In this document: positions 1-11,963 of the stretch, in pieces
Numbering within the stretch: the stretch's first letter is position 1
How the letters are laid out: each line of letters starts with the position of its first letter
Assembly: GCA_015698045.1 (NCBI GenBank)
Contig: BLAL01000242.1
Location: 1,431,001 to 1,495,000, forward strand
Length of the DNA: 64,000 nucleotides
Source of the DNA: Rhizophagus clarus
Taxonomy: Eukaryota; Glomeromycota; Glomeromycetes; Glomerales; Glomeraceae
Direction of reading: 5' to 3'
Program-made: the position numbers and the translations under genes
Notes under the pieces: generated by a model
Databases searched by the model: none
The model's input: only the letters and a program-made list of their open reading frames with translations
Told to the model about the DNA's origin: nothing

Positions 1-280
1 TTGTAGATTTAGTAAAAGGTAACGAGTGTTAAGCATAGGTTAGATTACGAATACTTAAAAATGTAACTACCTAATTATTTAGAGATAATAAAGTTTCAAA
101 GTTTAAATAAAGTTTATATTTGAGAAAAGTAAAAGTTTGTTATATCATTTTGATTGTATTTCTTGTTGTGCCAGAAGTGGCAGAAGTTCAACGTGATAAC
201 AGGTAAGCGATATAATTGTTTTAAATAATGAGTATGCTGACTCCAAATTGATAATAGACTTCTACTGGGCTAAAGCGTAG

Positions 281-577
281 AAGACTTATCTAAACAAAGC
301 TAAAGATAGAATGGTAAAAATGATGATAATCTTGTACTTTGACTCACAGGATTCTCTTCTCATCGCTTTAGAGAAGCAGTCACCGAATAAGCTTAACTGC
401 ACGTTAACACCATCCAAAAAAAAGGAGTCCAAGTCACTGAAAGAAGACAAAAAATAGGACCATTTCAAGGCGAAGAAGAAAGATCGGAAGAAATCCAAAG
501 CCGCTAAAGGAGGGCACAAAGAATCGCGATCTTTAATCAAATCCCTTATTAAATTACTATCAGAAGGGATTAAATAA
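281..577 (+). pseudogene. lysine-rich coding relic with in-frame stop
   Basis: Read on the plus strand, one frame stays open from 281 to a TAA at 575-577 except for a single TAG at 455-457. The encoded sequence is very rich in Lys and Ser after the first 35 codons and ends in a leucine-rich tail (SLIKSLIKLLSEGIK). Base composition is visibly less AT-rich than the flanks. A basic, Lys-rich protein ending in a short leucine helix is what I would expect of the C-terminus of a retroelement ORF1/gag-like protein, but no diagnostic domain is visible, so this is inference. A T-rich stretch follows at about 735-780. It could also be a fragment of a degraded host gene. Confidence 0.3.
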
Positions 578-1524
578 CTTTAGAGGTTGACTAACAACCG
601 TGTTCTTTACTCTTTAGAATCCTTTTATACTGATACCGGTGGGACTTTTTCAGGACTCGAACACACTAAAGTTTTATTTTTTTAGGGAATACAAACAAAT
701 GTTTGGGGTTGGTCGATTAGTATTTTAGATTGGCCTTCTTTTGTTTGTTTTTGTTTTATTTTTTTCTTTTATTTTTTTTGGGTGATAAGTGGTTATCAAA
801 GGTGACGAAAGGCGTGATATTCCCCACTACACGAGTGGTGAAGAGTTCTTCTTCTACAAATCAGGAATAAGTTGGTTGAATACCCACCCTTTTTATCCTC
901 ATACCCAGTGCGTTTTATACCCGACCTTTTTGGGTTTGATACTCGATTACCTAGTCTATGCTTTTTCGAAGGTTAAATGTGTACTGTTTTTGGTCACTGA
1001 TCCAGCTGATATTAGTTATTTCAGATGTTAGTTTATGATTCATTTTAATTAAAAAAAAAATATTTATCACGTGACTTTAGTGCGATGTTTAATTTTTGAT
1101 GAAATGGATTCAATGAAATGTCCCGATACCGTTCAAGGTTAAAAATCACTATGCATCACCAAAAATTTTATTATCACCGCAGCAAATAAGCTCGTGGAAT
1201 GAACATTCAAGAATCCAATTCACCACACCATTGGCAACTAATGATTCTCCCTGTATGGCGTACGCTCCATCCAAACAAATTGCAAGTTAGCACGCTGGTT
1301 TTTATAATTTTATGTATTTACTTTTTCCATGGTTACCATAGACAAAAATAAAATAAAAAATAAATGACAGTTAACCGTGTATATATATATTACTACTAAT
1401 GGTTTTTCTCGCATTATGTTATGTTCAAATGAATCATAGTAAAAATATTGAGCCATTACACAAATTCTCATATGAATCATCATATTCATATACTTGATGC
1501 GTCATAGCCTTAAATTCTTTGTAG
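578..1524. other. intergenic, no gene recognised
   Basis: The stretch 789-1031 is open for 80 codons and is somewhat less AT-rich than its surroundings, but it shows no motif I recognise and lies directly after the lysine-rich relic and a T-rich tract. It may be more of the same decayed element. From about 1040 the sequence returns to ordinary AT-rich DNA. Confidence 0.3.
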
Positions 1525-2037
1525 TTATTGCCATTTTCAGAAATATGTGATTTGAGCCACCCATTAAAAAAACCGATTTACAAAATTTTGCGAACCTTTG
1601 CGATTTTTTTGAATATTTACGTGAAAAACAGCCAGTTGTTAAGGAAATTAAAGTGAAACTCAAAAACTCTAGATATTTAAATGAGTTTCCTTGTAAAAAA
1701 TTATTATTTTTACACAAACTTTAAATCTTTGCTTATAAGGAAACTCATGTAAGTATTTAAAGTTTTTGATTTTTGCTTCAATTTCCTTAATAACTGACCA
1801 TTTTCCACGTAAATGGGAGGCGGTCAATAGAAAAGGGAGAAATCAAAAATTTTCATTAATTTTGGTTACTAAGCAAATTTTGTGCACATGACTGTGATCA
1901 GCAAAGTGGTTTATTCAATTAAATTTTGGATTTCCTTTTCTACTGACCGCCTCCCAAATATTCAAAAAAAAAAAAATCTCCAAGGTTCGCAAAATTTCGA
2001 AAATCCGTATTTTTAGTTATTCTGAAAACGGCAATAA
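1525..2037. mobile_element. large palindromic foldback element
   Basis: Both ends carry TTATTGCC followed by TTTTCAGAA (1525 onward, and inverted up to 2037). The arms then pair almost throughout: the run around AAAATTTTGCGAACCTTTG at about 1582-1600 is mirrored near 1983-1996, and the inner segment TTAAGGAAATT...AACTCA is mirrored around 1737-1792. The whole unit is therefore one long inverted repeat with its centre near 1690-1735, interrupted in the right arm by another element (1815-1955). No transposase is present, so it would be non-autonomous. I could not define a target-site duplication at the outer ends. Confidence 0.65.
1815..1955. mobile_element. nested MITE with 22-bp TIRs and AAAT duplication
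   Basis: The left end GGGAGGCGGTCAATAGAAAA is the inverse of the right end, with one mismatch over about 22 bp (the right terminus reads ...TACTGACCGCCTCCC). The element is flanked by AAAT at 1811-1814 and 1956-1959. It sits in the right arm of the surrounding palindrome. The left arm at 1612-1624 keeps the uninterrupted counterpart, whose complement reads CACGTAAATATTC with a single AAAT. This gives an internal empty site and supports a 4-bp target duplication. It has no coding capacity. Confidence 0.75.
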
Positions 2038-2771
2038 AATGACAGAACACATATAAATCTTTTAATATAGAATATTATAATATGTTGGAGGGTCATAATG
2101 GCAGCAGCAGAAATTAATATTTGATTATTTATAATTCATTTTGGTCAATCTTTTTTTGGATTAACCGTTATTGCTTGAACCGTTTCATATGAATTTTGGA
2201 AAATACTTGCCAAAAAAAAAAAATTCATAAAATAAATGAGATTATTATTAAAATACTAGTAATTTTATTTAGCATTCAAAGGCGTTAGATATTTATTTCA
2301 AAGCATAAAAAGAAAAATTTAGTGCTTCTAAAGTGTAGAAAGAAATATTTAATGCTTTTGATTTTATACCGTTATTATCAATTATATATCTCTCACGGTG
2401 TGCGTAGATTATTCTATTCATCGCAAACGCCGGAAAACACGCGTTCAATTGGTACAGTTGGTACAACCGATACGATTCTAATGTTGATATGGATGAGCCA
2501 TTAAATCAATTGTTACAGTATTCAACACCCGAACATTCACCCCTGAAATCTTCAACGTCAATTATATATTTATTGAATTTATATATAGGTTAAAAAAATT
2601 CTCTATAAAAAAAAAATTCCTGAAAATTGATTTATTTTACAATAATTAAATTATCCCTCCAAATTTTTTAAATTTTTACTTGAAAATGGATCAAATTATG
2701 TTAATTTGTTCATTTCGATCGCTTTTCTTATCAGTTTAAGAGTACTTGTCGAGTAAACCGTATTATAATCA

Positions 2772-3175
2772 ATGAGGGTTACGACACATTTGTCGAAATC
2801 TATATCGCTAAAATTATTTCACCAAAAGATATTTTGCCGAAGAGACATTTCGCCGAAAGTCTCGTTTCCCTGAAGGTATATTTCATCGAATCCTTTTCCC
2901 CGAATCGTGACATAATACTTTGTAACGTTAATTATGTTTTTTTTTTACATACTTTCGTGAATTAATAAATAGACCTTTATTTTTTCTGAAAAATTTATCT
3001 AAAATATACTTGAATGTTAAGGTGATAATATTTTTTTACTTTTTTATTTTCATTGCGCATTGAATAATTTATGAAAATGGGGATCGCTACCCTTTCGATG
3101 AAATGTCTTCGGTAAATAGCTTCGATAAAATTGGTTTCAGTGAAATGAACTTCGGCGAAATGTCAAGAAACTCTT
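2772..3175. mobile_element. foldback element with TTTCGCCGAA-type tandem arms
   Basis: The left arm (about 2772-2915) repeats variants of ATTTCGCCGAA and ATTTTGCCGAA. The right arm (about 3085-3172) carries the inverse forms (TCGATGAAATGTCTTCGG, TTCGGCGAAATGTC). About 170 bp of AT-rich sequence lies between. The design resembles the TTTCACCGACAA-armed family found elsewhere in the window, but the core motif differs. No TSD could be fixed by eye. Confidence 0.5.
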
Positions 3176-3730
3176 TTTGATCGATAGAACAGCATTTGCG
3201 CGAATAAACATTATCAAGCAGAATTCGGTTTGAATATTAAAACAATGAATGCATTTCGGATAACAGCAAAGTTAACACGTGACTGTACGTTATTTATATT
3301 GTATTAAAAGTGTGATCAACTGAAGTCTTATTAACGTAAAAAATGAGTTTATAATTTATGAACGAACTATTTTTTTTTTTTCGCGTGCAATCTGTGATAC
3401 TTGTGAGTTGTAAATGTACACTGGAATTTTTTTCGGGAATATACAATGTCTATGAAAAACCACGGAATCAAACACGGAATAAAAAACGATCGATAATTAT
3501 TTTTCTAAATATATTAATTATAATAATATATTAATATTATAATTTTTGATTTTTTAAAGTTCTTTCGGCTTCTTATTGATAATTACATACAATTCATTAA
3601 TTCTTTATCAAATAAATTTCATTTTCGCACCATCTTAAAGAAGAACGCAGATCAATTTGAAAGAAATTATGTCATATGACAAATTTATCTACAATACCTT
3701 TTAAAAAATTAACTAAGCCAAATTTGGGAA

Positions 3731-3747
3731 TACGCCCAATGATCAAC
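3731..3747 (+). promoter_or_regulatory. shared F-box upstream motif, copy 1
   Basis: TACGCCCAATGATCAAC lies 125 bp before the ATG at 3873. The F-box gene starting at 29821 on the minus strand has TACGCCCAATGATCTAC (16 of 17 identical) at a similar distance and orientation. The flanking sequence is unrelated AT-rich DNA. A regulatory role is inferred from conservation and position only. Confidence 0.5.
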
Positions 3748-3872
3748 TGCTATTATTAACATTTTACGGTTAATAATATTTATTTTGCAACGTTTCTCAG
3801 AACTGGCTTATGACAAAATTTTTTTTCCCCTTCTCTCTATCATTTTTATTTTTTTTTTATTTAGAACAGGAT

Positions 3873-5522
3873 ATGTTGGCGTCATTTTTACTTTCAGAAT
3901 GTCTAGAAAAGATTTTTTTAAACCTTCTTGATAAAAATTCTTCCGGAGATGCTTACACTTACACGTCAACTAAAGATTTACATTCATGTACGTTAGTATC
4001 AAGACACTGGTGTAGGACATCAACACCTTTCTTATATGCATATCCATTTCATCATTTCCGGCATTTCGCTTATCCAAACATTTATTTTCATAATGAAACA
4101 TATTTATCATATTTTAAATTAATTCGTACATTATTAAGTTGTATTCCTAAATCAGAGATTGAACAAATTATAATATCAAATTCTTCAAATAAATTATCTA
4201 ATCTATTCGATTTTAATGAAGAAACATCTAATTTAACCACTTTTAATTATATTAATTTTATTCGTGGATTAATATTTGATAAAATATTATCAAATACATA
4301 TAAATTATTTCGTTATCAAAAGATTTGGTTTTCCCCTTATATTTCAAATAATAATATAACAGAAAATCAATTTTCAAAAATATCAATCCCTATCATAAAT
4401 CATTTTATAAAATTCTTATGTAAACATTGTAATAATTTAACATCATTGGATTTTCCATTTACTATACAAAATAATGAATTTTTTAATAACGTAATTGAAT
4501 TATTAACATTTCAAGATTATAATGGAAGAAATAAGTTGAGTGATTTAAAAGAATTATATTATATAAATAATTATGTTGGTAGAAATGATGAGGTTAGATC
4601 ACCACCAAATGACCTTTATTTGGCTCTCTCAAATTATAGTTGTAGATTAAATTTACTTTATAACGAACAAATTAATTCTATTGAAAAAGCAAATTCATTA
4701 TCTCGATTTATTTCATTACAAAAAATGTTACAACATATTATATTATCAGAAAATAAGCGTGATTCGGTGGTTTATGCTATTAATAGACTTTTTGGTGATG
4801 ATAATATTGATAATAATTATAATATAGTTTTTAATTCATTATCAACACAGAGTGAAAGTTTGGAAATATTGGAATTTAAATATATACCTTTTAATAAAAT
4901 AAATGAAAAAGCGTTAAATTCTTTATGTTTACTTAAAAACATAAAGGTATTAAAATTATATAAGTGTAGGGAGATATATGATAATTTAAATTCTTGGGCA
5001 AAAAATTTAACAAGACTTGAAGTATTTGAATTCGTGGCATATTATATTCCAACTATTTCAGAAGGTTTTCTAGTTCAATTAATTCAATCTTCTTCAAACT
5101 CTTTAACTAAATTAGTATTACATTATAAAAGAGAACATAATCAAGTATTTGAACAAATTCCTTTCTATTCTCATTTATTAATTCATTTAGAACTTCCTAA
5201 AATCTTTCCTGATGAATTAATTCTTATATTTAAATCATGTACTAAATTAATTTATTTTAGTACAATATTATCAGATCATGGTTCATGGGAAAATATTTTT
5301 AGAAATTTGGGTAAATTTATACCAAAAAATTTACAAAGAATTCAATTAAAAGAGATGGATTATTTGGTTTTTAGTAGTAATGAATTGAAATGTTTTTTTC
5401 AAGAGTGTATAAATAGTAATAGTAAATTAAAATATTTAGAAATTGTTGGAAAGTGTGATGACGTTAATCAAGAGTATTTTAATGTTGCTAGAGAATTTGG
5501 TATAGAATTAATTAAAGGATGA
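3873..5522 (+). CDS. F-box protein with LRR-like repeats (F-box gene 1)
   Basis: Predicted intronless 549-aa protein. The N-terminus (MLASFLLSECLEKIFLNLL, then SCTLVSRHWCR) is an F-box, the segment that normally binds Skp1 in SCF ubiquitin ligases. The rest is about 480 residues of irregular leucine-rich repeats (LEILEFKYIPF, LKNIKVLKLYKC and LTRLEVFEF are typical), the expected substrate-binding part. I chose the ATG at 3873 rather than the in-frame one at 3810 because all close paralogues begin with M-A-S/Y-F/L-L and the upstream 21 codons are a poly-Phe read-through of a T-rich tract ending in TTTAG, possibly a 5'-UTR splice acceptor. Paralogues in this window are at 25956, 29821, 31317, 45164 and 50738. 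Its substrate is unknown. Confidence 0.85.
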   Translation: MLASFLLSECLEKIFLNLLDKNSSGDAYTYTSTKDLHSCTLVSRHWCRTSTPFLYAYPFHHFRHFAYPNIYFHNETYLSYFKLIRTLLSCIPKSEIEQIIISNSSNKLSNLFDFNEETSNLTTFNYINFIRGLIFDKILSNTYKLFRYQKIWFSPYISNNNITENQFSKISIPIINHFIKFLCKHCNNLTSLDFPFTIQNNEFFNNVIELLTFQDYNGRNKLSDLKELYYINNYVGRNDEVRSPPNDLYLALSNYSCRLNLLYNEQINSIEKANSLSRFISLQKMLQHIILSENKRDSVVYAINRLFGDDNIDNNYNIVFNSLSTQSESLEILEFKYIPFNKINEKALNSLCLLKNIKVLKLYKCREIYDNLNSWAKNLTRLEVFEFVAYYIPTISEGFLVQLIQSSSNSLTKLVLHYKREHNQVFEQIPFYSHLLIHLELPKIFPDELILIFKSCTKLIYFSTILSDHGSWENIFRNLGKFIPKNLQRIQLKEMDYLVFSSNELKCFFQECINSNSKLKYLEIVGKCDDVNQEYFNVAREFGIELIKG

Positions 5523-6001
5523 GATTTAATAATTTTCAATAAAAATTTTTGGTGTTTCAGACATTTAATTTCATGAAGTCATAATATCAATTGACATATT
5601 ATTTTGAGTTAATGTACTTTCTTCAAAACAAATTTTTTGCGATTAGATTACTCCTAATTCTTAGCGATGTTAATGTTAAACAAGCTAATGAACTGGTGCA
5701 GGAATTAGCAAACACCTGATTTACAACTTTTATGGTAATTATATTTTTAAAACTAACTGAAACAAGATAGAATGCGAAGAATTGCCGGTTAATTCAATAG
5801 TAATCCGTGACATATTTTGCTCACTAATGAGTTTTTGCCGATGCGTTGATTTAGTGCACAATTGCACATTTGTATCTTATCGTATCATAAATTTGTGATA
5901 AGTGCTGTACTGTAAAATTAGAAGTACAATTTGTTAAATAATAAATTTATTTAATAAATTTTGAATATACTGAATTTGCGGCGCGTAACCAACAAGCAAG
6001 T

Positions 6002-6832
6002 GAAGCTAACAAGTGTGATATGACATTAAAAACGAAATTAACCTTATAGTAGGCGACTCATTACCATGTCATTTCTTCACATTATTAATTACCTAGACCT
6101 TAAATACTAGCTGGCGCTCCCCGTTTATTATCTCTTTCGATACCAAGTTTCCTCTGGTATTAACAAGCCCAAAATTTCCGCCAAAGATTGTTCCTGCTAT
6201 TTGTAGGCTTACGTTTTTTACCGCCATGAAGATTTTTGACCCCTTGTCGGCATCACTTCTCTTCTTAATGACTTACTGAAGAAATGTGACTGTTATATTA
6301 CCTTTAGGTCTTGATTCAATCGTCCCATGATGCTCCGATTCAGAACGTATAATTAGATGCTGATTGTATAAAATTTTCATGAAATTCAATGCTTAGAAAA
6401 TAAAGACTCGTTTTTAGTAAAAAATTAGTAAAAGCCTACTAGTAATTACATCTATTAATCGAGAAGCTTATTTTTATCGAGTAAAAATTAAAAAGACGCG
6501 TAAACGAACAATTACAATAGAGGACTATTTAAATTGTTAAATGAAGATATCAAGTGTAAGACTAAAAATGAAATTGCAATCCTATAGTAAGCAACTCATT
6601 ATCGGCGGCCTCTTCGTGCAGGTTAAATAGATTTAGGTATTAATCTTTTCGGACGCTTTGAAATTTCCATCTTATTACCTAAATCCTTAAAAATCTATTA
6701 AAATATTAATATCATCATCATCTCCCCAAAATTTCCGCCAAAAGATTGTTCCTTCTATTTGAAGATATATGTATTTTATCGTCGTGAGATTCTTGATCTT
6801 GTTGGTATCACTTTCTTTTTTTCGATGAGGCT
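6002..6832 (+). repeat. diverged direct duplication, two ~285-bp units
   Basis: Unit 1 (about 6002-6282) and unit 2 (about 6542-6832) share several blocks in the same order. They are AAGTGT..GA..AAAAA.GAAATT, then CTATAGTA.GC.ACTCATTA, then AAAATTTCCGCCAAAGATTG (one extra A in unit 2), TTCCT.CTATTTG and CACTT.CTTTTT. About 260 bp of unrelated sequence separates the units. The arrangement could come from a direct-repeat-flanked element or a local duplication; nothing coding is seen. Confidence 0.55.
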
Positions 6833-6837
6833 CTCCC

Positions 6838-6975
6838 AAATGACTGATCATGTGTCAACATAAATGATTTAAAAATTACGCCATGTTTCGGGACTATAAT
6901 TTACTAGTAATTCCGGCCGGCATCATAAATTTGGCCCGAATTATGTATCATAATTAACCACGAATTCCATTGTAA
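6838..6975. repeat. relic related to hAT-like MITE at 47.2 kb
   Basis: Blocks such as ATGATTTAAAAATTACG.CAT and ATTCC.GCCGG.ATCATAA, then GGCC..AATTAT, occur in the same order inside the element at 47223-47507. The TIRs are not preserved here, so this is a decayed internal fragment. Confidence 0.4.
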
Positions 6976-9900
6976 CGCATACTAACATTGACGGAGAAGA
7001 AACAACAGATTGATTAATATCTTTATTAGCGTTATTTAATATGTCGTAGAATTTTTCTACTAATGCATTTCATAAGATCGAAATTTCTAAATTTCGTTTT
7101 TTCTTTTCAATATAATTACGTGATCGTTAAAAAATTACCTTCCGGCTTAATTGTGAATCTACAAAATTTCAATATATTTTTATAAAACTTGAGAGTGTGT
7201 CGAGATATCGTCTAAAACTAATATTACGTTTGTAATTGCAGCATAAAGTAAGAAAATTGTGCCAGTATAACAATCTCGCCATAGTAAAGAAAATTCGGGA
7301 ATAAATTAATTGCAGTAAAGATTAAAAATTGAAGCTCAAATTAATTCTATCTCCATCCATCAAAGTGCTGAGCAATCATAAAATAAATAATCCCATATAT
7401 GTGAACTGAATTCTATTTCACTGCAAAATGTCAGTTTACGATTGATTTTTGTATGTGTACTGTACATAAGTACTAAACGGAGCTTCTGTCCTGACTCCTG
7501 TTTTAGACGCCGACTCCTTTAGAACAGCTTTGTGTTTAATGTTCTAACAATTTATTGGAAACATCATGCAAATGAAAGGGGTGTATGCAGTATGTATACA
7601 GTATTTATATACGAAAATGATTTATTTAACAATATGGTACATTATTAATATTTTTTATATTTTTACCATAATACATTTATAATATAAACAGTTCAATTGT
7701 ACAGTATTAGTACAATCACATCTGTGGGACAACTATATGATAATAACTTATTTTTTTCAATTATAAACTTGAGCGCTAATTTGGAGTATTAAAAAACCCC
7801 TGCGTGCAGTTATCAGTAAAAAATTTCTGACCTCTAAATATATAACTCAGAAAGGAAATAATGTTCCATAAATACCAGTGATTCAGAAAACGATTTTTAC
7901 CATATTTGGCTAACTTAATTATTTTATTTTACTAATTTTGGTCAAGGTAGATGTGGGAAGGCGAACTTAACTTATTCCAGTTAGCCATTTTAATAAACTT
8001 TTTTTTTTTTAATCGATGATATTATGTTAAGAAATGTTCTTTGAAAGAAGTAAAAAATAAATAATTTATACGGGAACCATGAATTGATCGGATAATTTGC
8101 AATAAGAAATTATGATTCTTTCACATCACAGAGAATTGGTTGCCGTCTTGTTTTTCGTTACTCAATAACCATAGTAACGATTGGATTCATTTTTTATTAT
8201 TTTATATCGTCTCACTCGCACGTAAGGTCGCACAAAATTAATACAAAAGTTTTTCTAAATTTACCATTTTGTTTATACATATAATAATTTTGCCTGAATA
8301 GCCAGACCAATCCAAAATAAAATTATTTGTAACAACGTGCATTTACAGCATGCACTCGTTTTAAAAAGGATATTCCGATCATAAATATGCATATGCACAA
8401 TCATTGCATTCTTGTATATAGCATTTGATTAAATAATAATAATATTATGTGAGAAGTCATTAGACATAACGGCAAAGTATAACAAGTATATTCTTCCTAA
8501 AAATTTTAATTTAAAACGAATTTATTTGATTCTATAATTAAACTTAGTTCGTAAACGAATCTATTTGATTTTAAATAATATAATATTAAACTTAGGTTGT
8601 AAATATAATAAATTTATTAAAAATTTGAGACTGAATAATCTTCAATAATAGAGGACATGACTTACCAACTATAATAAATTATCATTCCAAGTTATTTTTA
8701 AATAAAGAATTTAGTTAATTTAAATTATATATAAATATGCAATAATAGAGAAACGAACTTACAAGCTAAAATAAATTGTCAGTAACAATTAGACGTCATA
8801 AATTAAATCAACCTCCACTAGTACGTAACACCATCATCAAATAGCTAATTCGGATGAATTGATCATCCGTCACTCGTATATGTTTTATTATTGTAGCACG
8901 AAATAAACCAATTGAAAAATAGAAATTAATTACAAATAGATAGAGCATTGATTTGTTGAGATAATTTTTTTTGTTACTCCGGAAGATCATAAGTTTAATT
9001 GAATGCTTTACTCGAGATAATAGTAATACTAAATAAAAAGTTGTAAGTTTCTATTGTAAGAAGTTTTGTTATTTTTAATTAAATACAATAAAAATTAAAT
9101 TTGTTAAATTTATAAAATCCACAAAATTTTAGATATATTTTTTCCTATATTATTTTTCTTATTAATGTTCAAGTGATTATATCAGATATGATCGTTACAA
9201 TTCATCCTAATTTATATATCGAACAATATTTTCGTATTATAAATTAACTACGAAAACTGAGGTTTCGTTAAATAATAATTTAATAACAATCGGACATGCA
9301 GATGTTTATTATCACTAGATTATCTCGATTAAAAATATATTGCCACGATATAAATATTTGAAATATACAGTACGGTTACCAAATCTTAATTACATCTAAT
9401 AACGATATAATGAAACATTTATCATAAATAATAAATAAAATATTGTACGTTGTATCATAAAATTATCAAACAAGATCTATTCGTTAAAATTCGTTACATA
9501 CCGATGGGTTTCATGAATTTGTGTAGAGCTTCCAATAAAATCTTTCCATAATTATATATATTAATGTATGTGTAAATAGTTACTTATCTGCACTTCCATA
9601 TTAGATTTAAGTTATCTATCTAACATTTGGATATTAATTTATTATTTTAAAAATTAACCCACAGTCATATGATAATATGTATTTCCATCTTATCTAGATA
9701 TAAACAAACAAAAAGTGGCAGGGATTATTCAGGGAACTCAATCGTGACAATTTTAGTTTTTATGTTACTTGAACACCGCATGAATCGAAAAATTAACATT
9801 ATTATGAGATAAAAAATTCGTCAGTTGACCAATGATTAGCGAATCCAAATACTAATAACGGTAGCAAACTTGAATTCTTTTCATTTTAAATAATTTAAAA

Positions 9901-10208
9901 TCAGCGAATCAAAATTCACCACACATGTTTCACGTATGTAAATAAAGACGTAAAGAAAAAGTAAGTTCTATCATTTCTATGAAATATATAAACTTTTATC
10001 CGTACAACTGCGGGCTTATTCCGATATGGGGTTATTTTTGTCCTTATCAATATTTGCGAATTTTACAAAAAACAAGATGTTTATCAAAAAATAATACGTT
10101 CCCTATACGTAAAAATAACGCTTGTCACGTTCTATCAGATCATCAATCAACAACGAATAAACTATAAAATGATAAATAAACTTCTTTTTTAATCAATAGA
10201 ATTTATCG

Positions 10209-10247
<39 letters not shown>
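10209..10247. repeat. T27-A12 homopolymer switch abutting an ATG
   Basis: Twenty-seven T are followed directly by an A run that ends with the A of the start codon at 10248. The tract is self-complementary. Poly(dA:dT) tracts exclude nucleosomes in fungi, so it may mark an open promoter. A similar T-then-A tract precedes the F-box gene that starts at 29821. Confidence 0.7.
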
Positions 10248-10248
<1 letters not shown>

Positions 10249-11963
10249 TGTTACCAGAATGTTTACGCATAATATTTTTATTTCTTATCGAAAAATCCCC
10301 AAAGAACATTTCTCCTCTCAGTTATGAGATTCCTGATAATACACGTAATAATGAAATTAAGGAAAATAAGAAAACCTATGCTAATATCCCATATATTATT
10401 ACCAAAGACTTGAGGTCTTGCACATTGGTATCAAAGAGTTGGTGTGAAGTTTCAACACCAATATTATATGCATTTCCATTTCACCAATTTCATAATATAC
10501 AATATTGTAATTCGAGATATGATTCTAGCCAACACGATGAAGCGTTTAAACCATATTACAAGCTTATTCGCACCTTAATAAATTGCATTCCCGAAGAAAT
10601 TCTTAAGCGTCTTCTTACTACATGTAATTTTTATAATGAATTTAAGTATGATTTTAATACAACGGTTAAACCAACATTTAATTATTTTAGTTTCATTCGT
10701 GGGCTATATTTTACTGAAGAGTTATTTAATTTAAGCTCTTGGGATCGATACAAAGATGATTGGTTACCATCGTATTTTCCAAAACGTGTGTCTGGATTGG
10801 ATCTTCATTTAAGTGCACTAATAGAGAAACCATTTGTTTTGCTCGTCATGAAAGAATTCGTTAAATTCCTCTGTAAAGATTGTCGTTCCAATTCATCGAT
10901 ACTTGAGTTGCATGAATTGTTGCAACGTGATCTATATTATACTGTGATCGAATCATTAGCGTCAAAAAAGTTTGACGGACTTAAGGAATTATATGGTGAA
11001 GATATTTTACAATATATAATAAAATGTCCTACGAGACCGAGATCAGGTATAATTTACCTTTACAAGAATCTCTCACCCATAACCAACCTAACCTTATTCG
11101 GCAACAGGGCAGTTAATTCCAAAAAACAGGCAAATTATTTATCACATTTCATTTCTTCTCAAAACAAATTACAACATATCATATTATCGGAAGGAGAATT
11201 GTCAATATTAAATAATCAGGGAAAAGTTATTTCAGGAAGATATTATAATATTATATTACCTTCGTTGGCTGTTCATAAAGAATGGTTGGTTAAGTTAGAA
11301 TTTAGAAATATACATTTTAGCAAAATTTTGGATCAGAATACTATCAATTCTTTGGCATCACTCGAAAATATTAGGGAATTAAAATTAATCAAGTGTAACA
11401 TCCTTGAAGATGATTTTATTCAATGGGCGAAAAGGATAAATAAACTTGAAATATTTGAATTTGAAGCTTTAGATTATCATACACTTTATATTCCTAAAAA
11501 ATTTTTAGAAATTCTTTTCCAAAATTCTTCTCAAACTTTAGTAAAGTTGATACTTGATTATAAAAGAAATTATGATCAAGGTTCTAACATTCTAAAAAAA
11601 ATTTCACTTCACTTAAATAATCTAACTTACTTATACCTCCCGACACTAAGTTACATGGAATTATTACTCATTTTTATAAAATGTCAAAAATTAATATACA
11701 TTAGCTTTGGCTTAACTTATGATAACTATAATTTGAAAGAACTAGGCGAATATCTTCCAAAATCTCTTCAATTTATTCAATTTAGAGATATGAATCAGGT
11801 ATTATTATCTTTATTATCTTATAACGCTTTTAAAATTTTTCTACAAAAATCCGTTGGAAGCGGAACGTTAAAGTATTTAGAAATCAAAGGGAATTGTAAC
11901 TTACCACAAGAGTTTTTCAGTATCTCCAAACAAATTGGAATAAAATTAATTTATAAAGAATAA
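10248..11963 (+). CDS. divergent F-box/LRR-like protein (F-box gene 2)
   Basis: Intronless, 571 aa. It begins MLPECLRIIFLFLIEKS and so aligns with residues 4-6 onward of its paralogues, lacking their MAS leader. The F-box core continues through TKDLRSCTLVSKSWCEVSTP (about residues 50-70), after an insertion of about 25 residues relative to the others. The LRR-like body follows the same order (SHFISSQNKLQHIILSEG, LENIRELKLIKCN, LTYLYLPTLS, LKYLEIKGNC near the C-terminus). Codon use looks less A/T-biased than in the other clade members, and it is the most diverged of the seven, so it probably left the group early. The expected role is substrate recognition for an SCF ubiquitin ligase; the target is unknown. 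Confidence 0.82.

Larger units (their letters stand above)
5523..10208. other. intergenic, AT-rich with repeats only
   Basis: No convincing gene is visible. It holds a diverged direct duplication (6002-6832), a relic similar to the hAT-like MITE at 47.2 kb (about 6838-6975), and short imperfect duplications. One pair is about 44 bp (8517-8555 and 8556-8600). Another pair begins CAATAATAGAG (8643-8700 and 8741-8797). The 62-codon frame at 9979-10167 has no recognisable feature. Confidence 0.5.

Noticed and set aside
640..700. Possible tRNA T-arm (TTCGAGTCC on the minus strand)
   Set aside because: No acceptor stem, D-arm or anticodon arm can be folded around it.
5609..5718. 35-codon frame (MYFLQNKFFAIRLLLILSDV...) as a micro-gene
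   Set aside because: Too short, with no signal-peptidase site or intron. It lies just 3' of F-box gene 1 and could be chance.
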